Assembly: GCA_033722375.1 (NCBI GenBank)
Contig: JAWVZB010000152.1
Span: 1-5,498 of the forward strand
DNA: 5,498 nt
Reading direction: 5' to 3'
Source of the DNA: JAWVZB01 sp033722375
GTDB lineage: Bacteria; Actinomycetota; Nitriliruptoria; Nitriliruptorales; Nitriliruptoraceae
Shown piece after piece: positions 4,743 through 5,498 of the stretch (positions are counted from its first letter, which is position 1; every line of letters starts with the position of its first letter). Below the pieces are notes generated by a model. It had not been told where the DNA came from. It saw only the letters and a program-made list of their open reading frames with translations, and ran no database searches. Both the position numbers and the translations under genes were made by a program.

Positions 4743-5498
4743 CTACGCCGCCCCGCCGTCGCGGAGATCGGCGTAGCCGGGGAGGATGACCTCCTCGATC
4801 ATCCGGACGCGGTCGGGGAACGGGATGAACGCCGACTTCATCGCGTTGATCGTGAACCGTTCGAAGTCGTCGAGCCCGTACCCGAACGCGTCGGCGAGCG
4901 CCCCGAACTCGCTCGTCATCGTGACGCCGCTCATGAGCCGGTTGTCGGTGTTCACGGTCACCCGGAACCCGAGCTCTGCCAGGAGGTCGAAGGGGTGCTC
5001 CTCGAGGGATGGAACGGCAGCGGTGTGGACGTTCGAGGTCGGGCAGAGCTCGAGCGCGATGCGCCGGTCACGGACGAAGGCGGCCAGTGCGCCGAGCTCG
5101 TGGTCGCCGTCGGCGGTGGTCTCGATGTCCTCGACGATCCGCACCCCGTGCCCCAGCCGCTCCGCTCCGCAGTACTGCACCGCCTCCCAGATCGACGGGA
5201 GCCCGTAGCCCTCCCCTGCGTGGATCGTGATGTGGAAGTTCTCCCGCTTCACGTACTGGAACGCCTCCAGGTGCTCCGACGGCGGATAGCCCGCCTCGGG
5301 GCCCGAGATGTCGAAGCCGACCACCCCCCGATCCCGCCAGCGGACGGCGAGCTCGGCGATCTCCCGTGAGTCGTCCTGGTTGCGGAGCGCGTCGAGGAGC
5401 AACCGGACCGTGAGCCCGGTCGCGTCGGCACCCTCGCCCAGACCCGCGAGCACCGCTTCGACGATCTCGTCGTGCGCCAAACCACGTTCCTGATGCAG
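4743..5498 (-). CDS. add: Adenosine deaminase, C-terminal part (runs off the right edge)
   Basis: Zinc-dependent cytosolic enzyme that converts adenosine (or deoxyadenosine) to inosine in purine salvage. The visible 251 residues cover the C-terminal two thirds to three quarters of a TIM-barrel amidohydrolase. The frame is open to the right edge, so the true start and the first metal-binding HxH motif lie outside; the TTG at 5478-5480 is internal, because family-like residues (LHQERG) precede it. Motifs in fragment numbering: GFDISGPE (61-68), zinc and catalytic HAGEG (93-97), GAERLGHGVR (111-120), ELCPTSN (150-156), and the zinc-binding Asp in VNTDNRLMSG (182-191). TDN replaces the TDD of many adenosine deaminases; I recall this as common in actinobacterial members. 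The C-terminus AMKSAFIPF is also typical. It precedes yebC by 46 bases; no terminator is visible between them, so read-through is possible. Confidence 0.95.
   Translation of the reverse strand: MHQERGLAHDEIVEAVLAGLGEGADATGLTVRLLLDALRNQDDSREIAELAVRWRDRGVVGFDISGPEAGYPPSEHLEAFQYVKRENFHITIHAGEGYGLPSIWEAVQYCGAERLGHGVRIVEDIETTADGDHELGALAAFVRDRRIALELCPTSNVHTAAVPSLEEHPFDLLAELGFRVTVNTDNRLMSGVTMTSEFGALADAFGYGLDDFERFTINAMKSAFIPFPDRVRMIEEVILPGYADLRDGGAA

Noticed and set aside
3857..4789. Plus-strand open frame of 310 codons opposite yebC
   Set aside because: Antisense shadow of yebC and its flanks; no ribosome site or motif supports it.
4941..4950. Asn in place of the second Asp in the TDD motif of adenosine deaminase as a sign of altered activity
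   Set aside because: The TDNRLMSG form is, as far as I recall, common in actinobacterial adenosine deaminases, and the zinc-binding Asp and the HAGE glutamate are intact.

Overview
This is a GC-rich window in which every gene supported by the sequence lies on the minus strand. Transcription runs from the right edge to the left edge: adenosine deaminase (partial), yebC, ruvC, ruvA, ruvB, yajC, an HD-domain phosphohydrolase, and secD (partial). The gene order yebC-ruvC-ruvA-ruvB-yajC-secD is the one familiar from Actinomycetota. High GC, frequent GTG starts, a GAAC-N4-GTTC LexA site and actinobacterial-looking protein sequences all agree with that phylum. An acidimicrobial-type actinobacterium is my best guess, but it is an inference from general sequence character, not from a marker gene.

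Right part (about 3935-5498): the C-terminal two thirds of an adenosine deaminase (purine salvage), then 46 bases later a full-length YebC/TACO1 protein. The yebC reading frame has no ATG, GTG or TTG at its proper N-terminus. The conserved family start (Met-Ala-Gly-His-Ser-Lys-Trp) is encoded with ATC in the first position, behind a strong Shine-Dalgarno sequence. This is either a real non-canonical start or a one-base error or mutation, and it is the most notable observation here.

Middle part (about 1644-3934): ruvC, ruvA and ruvB form a tightly packed Holliday-junction operon. ruvC/ruvA overlap by four bases (GTGA) and ruvA/ruvB by one base (TGATG). A perfect 12-base LexA box lies 16 bases upstream of the ruvC start, so the operon is probably SOS-induced. 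RuvA and RuvB form the branch-migration motor and RuvC resolves the junction.

Left part (1-1643): a 168-base intergenic region holding an 8-bp GC-rich hairpin separates ruvB from yajC. yajC overlaps by four bases (GTGA) the start of an HD-domain protein of unknown substrate, and secD follows that gene after 19 bases. The HD gene therefore interrupts the usual yajC-secD neighbourhood of the Sec translocon accessory complex. It carries an acidic, probably disordered N-terminal region of about 100 residues.

No RNA genes, mobile elements, CRISPR arrays or sizeable direct repeats were seen. There is no gene-free stretch above 300 bases. Apart from the ATC start, the HD insertion and the overlapping palindromes before ruvC, this is an ordinary core-genome region, and I see no clear novel multi-gene system.
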